Below, in pieces: positions 53,535-62,695 of a stretch of DNA of 64,000 nt. A program made the position numbers and the translations under genes. Each line of letters opens with the position of its first letter. Position 1 is the first letter of the stretch. Source of the DNA: SKHV01 sp963678565. GTDB taxonomy: Bacteria; Bacteroidota; Bacteroidia; Bacteroidales; Prolixibacteraceae. The stretch spans positions 992,001 through 1,056,000 of the forward strand of contig OY782875.1 in the NCBI GenBank assembly GCA_963678565.1. The letters run 5' to 3'. Below the pieces are notes generated by a model. That model was given only the letters and a program-made list of their open reading frames with translations, had not been told where the DNA came from and did not search any database.

Positions 53535-54179
53535 TTATAATTTTTTCAAATCGAAAAATGGGAAATTTTTCAAACAAATTTCATCTATTGCAAGATTTAT
53601 TGCCTTTAGTTTCTTGTTCTTAAATTCAGTTTTATAAATCGAATAGTTTTCGGTAGATGGCGTTAAAGTAATATCTTCAATTTCGGTATCGTCGATGTGT
53701 TTTCCAATAAGGATTAATTCCTGAAGATTAAAAGCACCTCTTAATTTTATTTGATCTAACAACACAAGGGTTTTTAAATACGGAAAGTTTGAAATATTTA
53801 AGTGTTCTCTATTTTGTTTGGATAGAAACTCTGGCTTAAAAAATTCAACAGTCGCTTTTAAAGGCAGAATTGTTGTTTCTATTCTGTGCTCTACAATTAT
53901 TTGATTTAACTGCTTCGTTTCAGTTGTAGTGAATATTGTTGCTCCGATTTTTGTTAAGGCCAGAAACGATTCAATGGATGCTCTTTCGTCGCTTAGAAAT
54001 AGCAATACCTTCGATTTGGGCGTAATACTGCGTAATAGAAATCCTTTAGAAAGATCAGTGATTCTTTGCTCAAAATTTAAGTAGGAAATGTTTCGACAGC
54101 CTTTGATATCTGATTTAATTATTTGATTGGGATTATTTTTAGCTGCTTTGCTTAATAAATCTGATAAAATATGATTCAT
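53535..54179 (-). CDS. Truncated AMP-ligase (acyl-CoA synthetase) N-terminal remnant
   Basis: The 214-residue protein resembles only the N-terminal part of adenylate-forming ligases: SDLLSKAAKNNPNQ, an ISYLNFEQRI (A1-like) motif, KVLLFLSDERASIESFLALTKIGAT (A2-like), and an EDIT segment normally just before the P-loop. At about 180-190, where the (S/T)SG(S/T)TG P-loop should be, it reads IYKTEFKNKK, and the protein ends 25 residues later; the catalytic core (about 300+ residues) is absent. There is no internal stop, so the short form may be retained. It lies between the HTH-cupin gene and panE, with gaps of 4-5 bases. Confidence 0.65.
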   Translation of the reverse strand: MNHILSDLLSKAAKNNPNQIIKSDIKGCRNISYLNFEQRITDLSKGFLLRSITPKSKVLLFLSDERASIESFLALTKIGATIFTTTETKQLNQIIVEHRIETTILPLKATVEFFKPEFLSKQNREHLNISNFPYLKTLVLLDQIKLRGAFNLQELILIGKHIDDTEIEDITLTPSTENYSIYKTEFKNKKLKAINLAIDEICLKNFPFFDLKKL

Positions 54180-54184
54180 CGCTA

Positions 54185-54760
54185 CTAGACTAAAGGAGTG
54201 TAAACTACGGCTAAAATTTTAGCGGTTTCGTTTTTGTAAGCATGTACGTTATGGTCGACAATAGAATCGTAGTAAATGCTGTCGCCTTGATTCAGAACAT
54301 AAACATCTTTCCCATAATTTATCTCGATGGCTCCGGATAGTACATAAATAAATTCCTCGCCTTCGTGCGAAGAAAGTTGATAGCTATTTTTCGATGGATC
54401 GATGGTGATGTAGAACGGTTCCATGTGTCTGCCTTCTTTGTTTTCGGCAAGCGGAAAAAAATTCATGTGCGAGCGTGCACTCATGTTGCTGTTGGAAAAA
54501 CTAACTCCGGCATTGGCTTCACCCGACAAGCAAAGCACCGGGTCTGATTGCTGATATTCATCGATTAATTCACTTAAACTTACACCTAAAACTCTGGCAA
54601 TCCGAATAATTGGGCTAAGTGCCGGAACAACTTTCTGATTTTCGATTAATTCAACTTGATTGAAATCGAGGTTGGCTTGTTGTGCCAAAGTTTCTAAGCT
54701 TATTTTTTGTTGAGTTCGCAGACTTTTTATTTTTGCTCCGATGTCGCTTTTTATATCCAT
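54185..54760 (-). CDS. XRE-family regulator with C-terminal cupin
   Basis: From the ATG at 54760 the 191-residue protein has an HTH-XRE domain (about 5-62; IGAKIKSLRTQQKISLETLAQ) and a cupin domain (about 110-185; EGEEFIYVLSGAIEINYG, GDSIYYDSIVDHNV). The upstream ATG at 54778 lies between the -7 box and the expected RNA start, so it is unlikely. Regulators of this layout usually bind a small metabolite in the cupin and control the next genes, often an acyl-CoA ligase. Here the ligase is a remnant and panE follows. Confidence 0.88.
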   Translation of the reverse strand: MDIKSDIGAKIKSLRTQQKISLETLAQQANLDFNQVELIENQKVVPALSPIIRIARVLGVSLSELIDEYQQSDPVLCLSGEANAGVSFSNSNMSARSHMNFFPLAENKEGRHMEPFYITIDPSKNSYQLSSHEGEEFIYVLSGAIEINYGKDVYVLNQGDSIYYDSIVDHNVHAYKNETAKILAVVYTPLV

Positions 54761-54779
54761 GGTTGAGCGTGTTTTCAAA

Positions 54780-54811
54780 CAAATATAAGTTCAATTTTAA
54801 TCAAGTTCAAT
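54780..54811 (-). promoter_or_regulatory. Promoter with overlapping TTGAACTT direct repeats
   Basis: The minus strand has ATTG (54808-54811), 20 bases, then TATATTTG (54780-54787), close to the Bacteroidota promoter consensus. Two copies of TTGAACTT (54803-54810 and 54787-54794) lie 16 bases apart across it, a spacing suited to two dimers or same-face binding. This is a candidate operator for the HTH-cupin protein encoded just downstream. Confidence 0.5.
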
Positions 54812-54843
54812 AAATAATAAATGTTGTAGAAATTGTGAGGTAT

Positions 54844-54878
54844 AAAAAAAGCTGCCATAAATATGACAGCTTTTTTTT
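54844..54878. terminator. Bidirectional-looking terminator after the glucan phosphorylase
   Basis: GCTG-CATA pairs with TATG-CAGC (one internal mismatch), flanked by A7 (54844-54850) and T8 (54871-54878). It ends the minus-strand phosphorylase gene whose stop is at 54893. Confidence 0.8.
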
Positions 54879-54892
54879 AATATTTTGATTGA

Positions 54893-57463
54893 TTAAATCC
54901 AGTGTAGATAAAAGAAATCAAATCGGTGAGGGAGTAGCTTATTTTTAGGAAATACTCGGATTCCATAATTGTAAGCGCCTGGCTCAAGAATCGTTAAATC
55001 TAAAGTGTACTCGCAAACTCCATCTTTCAGTTTTCCTGCTTTAAATTCTTTAGATTCAACAAAACGTTCTTTGTTGTCAACTTTTTCATTTAAAACAATT
55101 TCAACACCAACATCCTCAGGATTTAAACCATTTAAATTTAATGCAACTTTTGAAGGATGAACTTCCCCCGACTTATAAGTATTGGTTACATCGTGATCAA
55201 CGTAGTGGTCAACCATTGTGATTGAGTTCCATTTTGCTGCCACAAGATCTTTCCATTCAGAGATTTGTTTTGCAACCTTAAATTTATTGTCCTTCAGTTG
55301 TTTGCCTCGTTCAGCAAGTGGCACATAATATCTTTCGATATAGTCGTTTAGCTGACGTCGCATTGTAAAATGTGGTGCAACCTCAGAGATGGTATTTTTA
55401 ATAATAGAAACCCACTCTTCAGAAATTCCGTTTTTATTTTTATCGTAATATGTTGGTACAATTTCATTTTCGAATAATGAGTAGATGGTGTCGGCATCCA
55501 ACTCATCTTGAAATTCTTGCACATCGAAAGAGCGTTCTAATGGTAGTGCCCAACCGGCATTCTCTTTATAGCCTTCAACCCACCAGCCATCAAGAACTGA
55601 GAAGTGCATGGTTCCATTCATTACACCTTTTTCACCCGATGTTCCCGATGCTTCGAGTGGGCGAGTTGGTGTATTCAACCAAATATCAACCCCTTGAAGC
55701 ATGTTTTTGGCTAAGTTGATGTCGTAATTCTGTAAGAAAATTACTTTTCCTAAAAATTCTGGTCGTTTCGAAATTTCAACAATATGTTTGATTAATCCTT
55801 GACCGCCACCATCGGCAGGGTGTGCTTTCCCTGCAAAAATGAATTGAACAGGCTTGTCAGGATTGTTGACAATTTTGTTTAATCGATCGATATCTTTGAA
55901 TAAAAGATGTGCTCTTTTGTAAGTTGCAAATCGGCGGGCAAAACCAATTGTTAATGCTTCCGGATCTAATTTTGAAAGTGCTTCGCTAATTAATTTTGGA
56001 TTTTCATTTCTTTGAATCCAGTTGTCGGTAAAACGTTGTTTGATATAATCAATAAGCTTGATTTTTAATTTATGTTTTACCTCAAAAATTTCTTCGTCCG
56101 GAACATTTTGGATTTTCTTCCATAATTCGAAATCTGATTGTGTTTCGGGGAAGTTATCTCCAAAATACTTTTTGTGAATTGTTTTCCATTCTTTTGCAGC
56201 CCAAGTTGAGTAATGTACTCCATTGGTAACATAGCCAATATGTTCTAATTCTTCAGGGAAATAGCCCGGATATAAGTCATTCAACAACTCCTTGCTTACA
56301 TCGCCGTGTAACATACTTACCCCATTAATGTTTTGCGATAAATTAGAGGCTAAGTAGCTCATATTGAAATGATCTTCGTTTGGATTTGCTTTTCCTAATC
56401 CAACAAATTGATCCCAATCCAAGGAAATGGTACTAGGAAAGTCATTAAGATAATGACGAAACAAATCAACATGGAAAGCATCGTGACCGGCAGGAACTGG
56501 AGTATGTGTTGTAAACAATGTTGATGCTTTGATATATTCGGTTGCCTGATTGTAGGTTAAAGCCTCTTTTTCCATTAGATTTTGTGTTCGCTCCAATGTG
56601 ATAAATGCGGCATGACCCTCGTTACAGTGATAAACTGAAGCACTGTGACCAATTGCTTCTAGGGCACGAATTCCACCAAAACCTAACAGGATTTCTTGTT
56701 TCAAACGGTTTTCGTTATCACCACCGTATAGATGGTGCGTAACAAATCGATCTTCATCGCTGTTTTCTTCAATATCAGAATCGAGTAGATACAATTTAAC
56801 GCTTCCGACGTTTACTTGCCAAACTCTTGCTTTTAATTTCCGCCCAGGGTAATCAACTTCAACATGTAGCCATTCATCATTAATAAATACAGGTTGAACC
56901 GGTATTTTACCGAAATTCTCAGCGTCGTAATTGGCAATTTGTTCACCATTATTATTGATTGTTTGCTTGAAATACCCATAACGATAAAGCAAGCCAATGG
57001 CAACCATATTTACTTTCGAATCACTGGCTTCTTTCAAGTAGTCGCCTGCAAGAATTCCTAAACCACCCGAGAATATTTTTAAACTATCATGAATACCATA
57101 CTCCATACTGAAGTAAGCTATTTTATCTCTTGTTTCATCACTACGCTCGGCTATATAGGTGTTTAGTTCGTTGGCCACCCAATCGAGCTTATACATGAAC
57201 TCTTCGTCTTTTTCGAGTTCTTGAAAACGGTCGTAGCTTACTTTATCCAATAAAAGAATTGGGTTATGTGCTGTTTCTTCCCAAATTTCAGCATCGATGT
57301 GTTCGAATAGTTCTCTGGCTTTTGTATTCCACGACCACCATAAATTGCGAGCAATATCTTTTAACGGAGCTAAGGACTCCGGAATATTTGATTCAACAAC
57401 CAATTTCTTCCATGTAGGATGATTGGCATTGTATCCTTGGTTTAATCTTACTGTACTTCCCAT
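54893..57463 (-). CDS. glgP: Alpha-glucan (glycogen) phosphorylase
   Basis: The 856-residue GT35 enzyme is of the shorter family with an N-terminal DUF3417 domain (about 20-130; LAPLKDIARNLWWSWNTKARELF). It has EYGIHDSLKIFSGGLGILAGDYLKEASD, YHCNEGHAAF, and the pyridoxal-phosphate region EASGTSGEKGVMNGTMHFSVLDGWWVEGY with the Lys that binds the cofactor. It releases glucose-1-phosphate from glycogen. Residues after about 760 form an extra beta domain. It has its own promoter and terminator and is near the glycogen synthase gene. Confidence 0.93.
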   Translation of the reverse strand: MGSTVRLNQGYNANHPTWKKLVVESNIPESLAPLKDIARNLWWSWNTKARELFEHIDAEIWEETAHNPILLLDKVSYDRFQELEKDEEFMYKLDWVANELNTYIAERSDETRDKIAYFSMEYGIHDSLKIFSGGLGILAGDYLKEASDSKVNMVAIGLLYRYGYFKQTINNNGEQIANYDAENFGKIPVQPVFINDEWLHVEVDYPGRKLKARVWQVNVGSVKLYLLDSDIEENSDEDRFVTHHLYGGDNENRLKQEILLGFGGIRALEAIGHSASVYHCNEGHAAFITLERTQNLMEKEALTYNQATEYIKASTLFTTHTPVPAGHDAFHVDLFRHYLNDFPSTISLDWDQFVGLGKANPNEDHFNMSYLASNLSQNINGVSMLHGDVSKELLNDLYPGYFPEELEHIGYVTNGVHYSTWAAKEWKTIHKKYFGDNFPETQSDFELWKKIQNVPDEEIFEVKHKLKIKLIDYIKQRFTDNWIQRNENPKLISEALSKLDPEALTIGFARRFATYKRAHLLFKDIDRLNKIVNNPDKPVQFIFAGKAHPADGGGQGLIKHIVEISKRPEFLGKVIFLQNYDINLAKNMLQGVDIWLNTPTRPLEASGTSGEKGVMNGTMHFSVLDGWWVEGYKENAGWALPLERSFDVQEFQDELDADTIYSLFENEIVPTYYDKNKNGISEEWVSIIKNTISEVAPHFTMRRQLNDYIERYYVPLAERGKQLKDNKFKVAKQISEWKDLVAAKWNSITMVDHYVDHDVTNTYKSGEVHPSKVALNLNGLNPEDVGVEIVLNEKVDNKERFVESKEFKAGKLKDGVCEYTLDLTILEPGAYNYGIRVFPKNKLLPHRFDFFYLHWI

Positions 57464-57534
57464 AATCTTTGAGTTTTTAATAACTAATTATGCTAGCTAG
57501 AAAGATTTGGCTTTTGATTAGTAGTTATATAAAA

Positions 57535-57566
57535 CAAAGAAATTAATTAAATTGGATTAATTCAAA
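57535..57566 (-). promoter_or_regulatory. Candidate promoter of the glucan phosphorylase
   Basis: On the minus strand TTTG (57563-57566), 20 bases, then TTTCTTTG (57535-57542) matches TTTG-N20-TAnnTTTG with one mismatch, 72 bases before the start. The rest of the gap 57464-57758 is AT-rich and holds only the terminator at 57708. Confidence 0.45.
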
Positions 57567-57707
57567 GAAAAAGCTGATTTACAGAATGATATTTAATATT
57601 TCGGATAAAGAACTATTTTTTAAGTGGAAAAGAATCTTTAAAAACCCTTATAGAATCTATGATTTGTGATAGATTAAAGAGTTGGATTCAATGTTAATTA
57701 TTTATAA

Positions 57708-57739
57708 AAAAGCTTGCTTCCCAAAAGAAGCAAGCTTTT
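57708..57739 (-). terminator. Terminator of the GH51 operon
   Basis: A 13-bp perfect stem (57708-57720 with 57727-57739) and 6-base loop lie 20 bases past the arabinofuranosidase stop, with U-runs on the minus strand. Confidence 0.88.
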
Positions 57740-57758
57740 CAATTATTTATATAAATGT

Positions 57759-60197
57759 TTATTTTTTCTTCAGAACAATAGTTTGAATTGAAGTTGGAGG
57801 CAAGATACAATTGAATGTTTTACCAACTAAAATTTCGGATTCAACAGGTTTCAATAATTCTGGGTTTTCAATTGAGTTACGAGCTGAAGGATCGCCAGCA
57901 AATGTGATTAATTTTGCTTGTTCTTCAACGTTATATTCTGTTAGGTCAACTTTCGAAGTTATTTGGGTTTCAGAAGAATTAACCAATTTAACAATCACTT
58001 CATTGTTTTCGGTATCTTCTAGTATCGATGCTGTAACTGGGGCAGGAGGACCATCTACTTCAATTATCATTTCCCCGTCGAGATAACACTTTAATGATTC
58101 TTTATCAGAAACAATTTTTATTGAATACCATTTGTTGTTTTTAATACTTCCACGAGTATTTTTTAAAGTACTTCTTCTATTGATGTTTCCTTTTTCAACC
58201 GCGTGTTGCGTATTTCCCCAACCTGCAATATTTAACCAGTAAAACTCACCATTATTGTAAGCAAATGGTATAATGAACCCTTCATTACCCGCATTTTTCA
58301 TTGCTTTTATAGTGATGGTGAATTCATTTGCATCAATTGGTAAGTTGAAGAAACTTGTAGCTGGTTCAGCCGATGAAGATTGAATCATTTCGCCATTTTC
58401 AGTTTTGAATTCACCGGTTACAACTTCCCAGCTTTCCATACTGTCGAATGCATTTTCGATCAATACTTTTCCGTTTGATTCAACTTTTAAGTCGGAAAAC
58501 TTAGCTTCTGTTCCCCAAGTTGCAACTCCTACTTTTCCTGTATAATCATTATTTGGTAGATTATAAGTTTCTTCGTAGCTAATTGTGCTTGGAACATACT
58601 CATCGCCATTGTAAACACTATAAATTTGTTGCACGTAGTAACTTGCAGTTTTTACAACTGTATTGTTGTTGAAACGAATTAAATCGGGATGCCATTGTTG
58701 GTGATTTACGTTTGAGAAAAGAGGTGCATAACATGCAAATTCAATCACGTCAGCATTTTTCTCAACACCAGTTAAATAAGCAGCTTCAGAAATCGCGTTG
58801 AACATTTTATCATCACGAGAAGCATATTCTCCCATGAATACTTTCGGTCCATCACGATCGAAATCATCGTAACGATTCACATTATTCAAGAACCATTCAG
58901 GACTGTTATAATAATGCTCATCAACTGCATCTAAATCGTGCTCATGACTAAATTCCCAAAGTGTTTCGTAATGCCAGCCCGTATCATCGGTACCTGAGGT
59001 TCCGATAATTTTAATTTCTGGATATTTTTCACGAATTGCGTCGTGAATCATCATAAATCTTTCGCGGAATTCAGGAATGTTGTCTTCTTCGTTTCCTAAA
59101 CAAATATATTCCATATTGAAGGACTCAGGGTGCCCCATATCAGCACGAACTTTACCCCATTTAGTATCGGTAGATCCATTCGCAAATTCAATTAAATCGA
59201 GTGCATCATCAATCCACATTTGCATATCGGGGATTGGACAAATTTCTCTTCCTCTAAACTGACAAGAAACTCCAACAGGAACAACGGGTAATGAAATGGC
59301 CCCCATGTCTTCGGCAAACTGGAAGTATTCAAAGAATCCTAATCCGTAAGTTTGGTGATAACCCCAAAGGTTGTAGTTTGGTTTGCGTTCAGCAACATCA
59401 CCAACAGTATGTTTCCAGCGGTAACCATTTTCTAATCCACGACCGTGTGAAATACATCCTCCAGGGAAACGTAGAAACTTAGGCTCTAAATCGGCAACTG
59501 CTTGTGCAAGGTCTAAGCGCAAACCGTTTTCGCGATTCATATAAGTTTTTTCGGGAAATAAGGAAACCATATCGAAATAGACTTCACCTTTACCTTTGGT
59601 TGTTAATGCCAACGATGCCATTTTACAACTTTCCGACGCTTTGATTTCGAAAGCATATTTTTCCCACGTTTTTCCAACTTTTTCAATGGTACCCGATCCA
59701 ATTTCTTTGTCGTTCATGTTCAGAATTTGAACTGAAACTGCTTCGTTGAAATTAGAGCTGCGGCGCATGTAAACCGAAAACTTATAAGTGTCGCCACCGA
59801 CAATATTCATCCCATCAAATCCGGTATTTTTAATACCAGCTTCGCCTTTTGAAATACTTAATTGTAAATATTTGGTGTTGTTTTCGTTTAAGGGCTTTGA
59901 ATCTTTAATTGCCATTTTTGCTGATGCTCCATCTTTTTCAACCACTTCCCAAGCAGTTAATGGCTCCAAATTCACATATCTAGGAACGATATAATATTCA
60001 AACGAGCGATTTTGAACTAATTCGGCATAAAGACCACCATCGGCTCCATAGTTAATGTCTTCAAAGAAAGCCCCCATTAAATCTTGATTCATGGCAACTT
60101 TAGGTTGGTTCGGGTCAACCTTAACCGTTACATTTGCTGTAGGTTCGCAACCTAACATTGTAATAATGGTTAAGAGCAAAATGCTTAATTTTCTCAT
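57759..60197 (-). CDS. GH51 alpha-L-arabinofuranosidase, lipoprotein
   Basis: From the ATG at 60197 the 812-residue protein has a lipoprotein signal (lipobox MLGC). A CBM-like beta domain (about 75-210) comes before the GH51 TIM barrel, with FLRFPGGCISHGRG, the acid/base Glu in YICLGNEEDN and the nucleophile Glu in FMGEYASRDD. A LamG-like insertion lies at about 595-720, followed by the C-terminal beta domain. It removes arabinose from plant or algal polysaccharides, probably on the cell surface or periplasm. It follows the GH57-like gene by four bases. An in-frame ATG at 60218 would overlap that gene. Confidence 0.9.
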   Translation of the reverse strand: MRKLSILLLTIITMLGCEPTANVTVKVDPNQPKVAMNQDLMGAFFEDINYGADGGLYAELVQNRSFEYYIVPRYVNLEPLTAWEVVEKDGASAKMAIKDSKPLNENNTKYLQLSISKGEAGIKNTGFDGMNIVGGDTYKFSVYMRRSSNFNEAVSVQILNMNDKEIGSGTIEKVGKTWEKYAFEIKASESCKMASLALTTKGKGEVYFDMVSLFPEKTYMNRENGLRLDLAQAVADLEPKFLRFPGGCISHGRGLENGYRWKHTVGDVAERKPNYNLWGYHQTYGLGFFEYFQFAEDMGAISLPVVPVGVSCQFRGREICPIPDMQMWIDDALDLIEFANGSTDTKWGKVRADMGHPESFNMEYICLGNEEDNIPEFRERFMMIHDAIREKYPEIKIIGTSGTDDTGWHYETLWEFSHEHDLDAVDEHYYNSPEWFLNNVNRYDDFDRDGPKVFMGEYASRDDKMFNAISEAAYLTGVEKNADVIEFACYAPLFSNVNHQQWHPDLIRFNNNTVVKTASYYVQQIYSVYNGDEYVPSTISYEETYNLPNNDYTGKVGVATWGTEAKFSDLKVESNGKVLIENAFDSMESWEVVTGEFKTENGEMIQSSSAEPATSFFNLPIDANEFTITIKAMKNAGNEGFIIPFAYNNGEFYWLNIAGWGNTQHAVEKGNINRRSTLKNTRGSIKNNKWYSIKIVSDKESLKCYLDGEMIIEVDGPPAPVTASILEDTENNEVIVKLVNSSETQITSKVDLTEYNVEEQAKLITFAGDPSARNSIENPELLKPVESEILVGKTFNCILPPTSIQTIVLKKK

Positions 60198-60201
60198 TGT
60201 C

Positions 60202-61371
60202 TTACTTTTTATATTCAATTATATGTAATTCAAAATCATTTAAAACATTCATAAAGTTCAGAAAAGCGTCGTGTGCCGTATTTTTTTGTACTAAAAAACC
60301 ATTGAAAAGATGTGGTGTCAATTCGTTTGTTAACATTCGATCAAAATGAGTAACATGTTGTAGTTTGTTCCAAATTTCGATCAACTCGCTCTTTTTACTT
60401 TGCTGCACAAAATGCTTCATCGAATAAAGCTTTTTTAATGCATCGAATTGCAGATCATTAAATAAATCTGGTTCACTATTTCGTAATTGTGTTTTAAAAG
60501 CTAAAGGCTTAGGAAAAGAGCGCTGTTCAAAGGCATTTTCTGTTTTTATAATATCATAGGTAGTTTTAAAAAATGTAGTCGGATTTTTTAAAACTTCGCG
60601 ACCAAAATCTAAAATGAAATTATTGTTTTCATCATTCGGTTTATTTTTATTGATGAATTGGCTGTAAAAAATCTCGAGGCAGGTTAGATTTTCTGAATTG
60701 GATATTTCATTAACAATGTGATTTGCGTTTAAATAATTGTTTGACGCCAATCCTTCTGCAATTTGGATACCGATAGCTGTATTTTGAAAGAAAATGCTTA
60801 AGTCTGTTGCTGATTGGCTTTGGTATATATTGTCTGAAGATATATTATGTTGTGAATGAAAAGAGAAAGCAGTAATTACACTTTTAAAACCTAGTTTACT
60901 TATAACCTGTGCAATTTTATCAGAGAATATTAGATCTGTATTTCTAAAAGTAATTGGTTTTTGATGAAAAGTTTGTCGAAGAATTTGCGAATGTTTTTTG
61001 ACTTGAATTTGAAATTCAGAAACATCAAAAATAGAGGCATAGGATTCAAAATAAGTTTCGGAAGTAAATTCAATATTTCCAGTTTTAATTAGTTCCGAAA
61101 TACTTGATATTACTTCCGGTGCATATTTTTTAAGTAATTCAATGGAGTAACCCGAGATTGATAAAATAGCCTTGAAATTTCCGTAAGTCCGATTGATCGT
61201 TTCAAGTATTGTCTGATTCACAGGAAGCAGACACTTTTGAGCATATTCTTGAACAAACTGTTTGGTTTTTTGATCGTCGAAATATGGATTTGAGCTGCCT
61301 ATTTCGAAAAAGCTATAGTCCTTTAAATTTAGAGGTAGATCTAAGCGAAAAAAGAGGCATATATTTTTCAT
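60202..61371 (-). CDS. GH57-like protein with altered catalytic motifs
   Basis: The 389-residue protein has the Bacteroidota GH57 alpha-amylase layout (FFEIGSSNPYFDD, KCLLPVNQTILETIN, SISGYSIELLKKYAPEV, IEFTSETYFESYAS, TFRNTDLIFSD). The catalytic signatures are changed: the HQP motif is DLP (Asp11-Leu-Pro), the nucleophile Glu of the FRNTEL motif is Asp146, and the later acid/base Asp-Tyr-Glu block has no clear equal (it reads LEIFYSQF). It lies between the GT4 synthase (four-base overlap) and GH51. It is probably inactive or of changed specificity. Confidence 0.68.
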   Translation of the reverse strand: MKNICLFFRLDLPLNLKDYSFFEIGSSNPYFDDQKTKQFVQEYAQKCLLPVNQTILETINRTYGNFKAILSISGYSIELLKKYAPEVISSISELIKTGNIEFTSETYFESYASIFDVSEFQIQVKKHSQILRQTFHQKPITFRNTDLIFSDKIAQVISKLGFKSVITAFSFHSQHNISSDNIYQSQSATDLSIFFQNTAIGIQIAEGLASNNYLNANHIVNEISNSENLTCLEIFYSQFINKNKPNDENNNFILDFGREVLKNPTTFFKTTYDIIKTENAFEQRSFPKPLAFKTQLRNSEPDLFNDLQFDALKKLYSMKHFVQQSKKSELIEIWNKLQHVTHFDRMLTNELTPHLFNGFLVQKNTAHDAFLNFMNVLNDFELHIIEYKK

Positions 61372-62654
61372 GAAGTCTCGGTGTTTTTGATGGTTTCAAG
61401 GTAGAGATTGTAGAGTTGTATTGCTACTTTTTTCCAGGATAAACTGTTTAATTCCTGATAGGCTTTTTCTGTTATTCCCTTTATATTTTCTTCGTTGTGG
61501 CTGATATCAGATATTGTTTTAGCCAACTCACTCGTGTTCCAATAATCAATTTTTATAATGTTTTCGATTACTTCTGAAACCCCCGCATTTTTAGATGCGA
61601 TGACCGGAACTTTGGCTTGGATTGCCTCCAAAACAGTGAGACCGAATGGTTCCGAAACTGAGGGCAAAACGTAAGCAAAGCTGATGCTGAAAAGCTGACG
61701 AACTTCCTCTGGATCGAGAAAACCTGTAAAATGGAAACGATCTGAAATTCCAAGTTGGGCAACTAATTCAATCATCTGAGGTCGTAAGTGTCCATCGCCG
61801 GCCATCACAAAGCGGTAATCTTTATTAGATTTTAAAATTTCATAGGCAGCCATAATAAAATAAGCAGGCCCTTTTTGATCTGTAATTCTGCCAAGAAATG
61901 TAACGAGTTTTTCATCAAAGTGCTTTTTTATTTTCCGATGTTTGTGCCTTTTTTCAAGCGCAATTCCATTGTATAGTACAACTATTTTTTTAGCATCGAT
62001 TTCATACTTTTCAACAATTTGTTGCTTAGAGTGCTCACTAACGGCAATTATTCTTTGGGCTGCGAGCATTCCTTCTTTTTCAATTGAATAGATTGAAGGA
62101 TTTATATTGTTTATATTACGGTCGAACTCGGTGGAATGAATATGTACAATTAATGGTTTTCCTGTTTGTTTTTGAGCTTCTATCCCTGCCGGAAAGCTCA
62201 TCCAGTCGTGCGCATGAATTATATCAAATGAGTCTTCTGACGAAATTTGTTGGGCAACAACAGCGTATTTTAATACTTCGTTGAATAAATCTTCGCCATA
62301 ATTTGCATTAAATTGAAAACATCCTGAATTTGATGCCTCTACCAATCGATCATTTATTTTGTTCGACTTATTTTCTATCAGTGCGTATTCTTCTGCCGAA
62401 GTGTATGGTATTAGGTTCGCATTAATTTCAAAGAATTTAAATGGAATTGTTTTCTGAACCTGTAAACCTTCAATTTTAACTTGGTTTGCACAAATAAGCT
62501 TAAAACCTTTTTGTGTTTGATTTGCTTTTGGAGCTACAAAGGTTAAATCAGCATTTTTAATTGTAGCTAAATTTGTACTGAGACCGAAACAAGCAGTGCC
62601 TAATCCTCCCGAAATATGCGGCGGAAATTCCCATCCAAACATTAAAATTTTCAT
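61368..62654 (-). CDS. GT4 glycosyltransferase, probable glycogen synthase
   Basis: The 428-residue GT-B protein starts MKILMFGWEFPPHISGGLGTACFGL, as in the Bacteroidota glycogen synthases of family GT4/GT5. It has FLGRITDQKGPAYFI and the donor-site E-x7-E in EPFGLTVLE. It likely extends alpha-1,4-glucan from a nucleotide glucose in the cytoplasm. It overlaps the GH57-like gene by four bases, the common Bacteroidota order. The first gene of the operon may be GSCFA, 41 bases upstream. Confidence 0.85.
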   Translation of the reverse strand: MKILMFGWEFPPHISGGLGTACFGLSTNLATIKNADLTFVAPKANQTQKGFKLICANQVKIEGLQVQKTIPFKFFEINANLIPYTSAEEYALIENKSNKINDRLVEASNSGCFQFNANYGEDLFNEVLKYAVVAQQISSEDSFDIIHAHDWMSFPAGIEAQKQTGKPLIVHIHSTEFDRNINNINPSIYSIEKEGMLAAQRIIAVSEHSKQQIVEKYEIDAKKIVVLYNGIALEKRHKHRKIKKHFDEKLVTFLGRITDQKGPAYFIMAAYEILKSNKDYRFVMAGDGHLRPQMIELVAQLGISDRFHFTGFLDPEEVRQLFSISFAYVLPSVSEPFGLTVLEAIQAKVPVIASKNAGVSEVIENIIKIDYWNTSELAKTISDISHNEENIKGITEKAYQELNSLSWKKVAIQLYNLYLETIKNTETS

Positions 62655-62695
62655 TGTCTCAGGTGTTAATTTTTAGGTTTCTTAAAAATAGTAAA

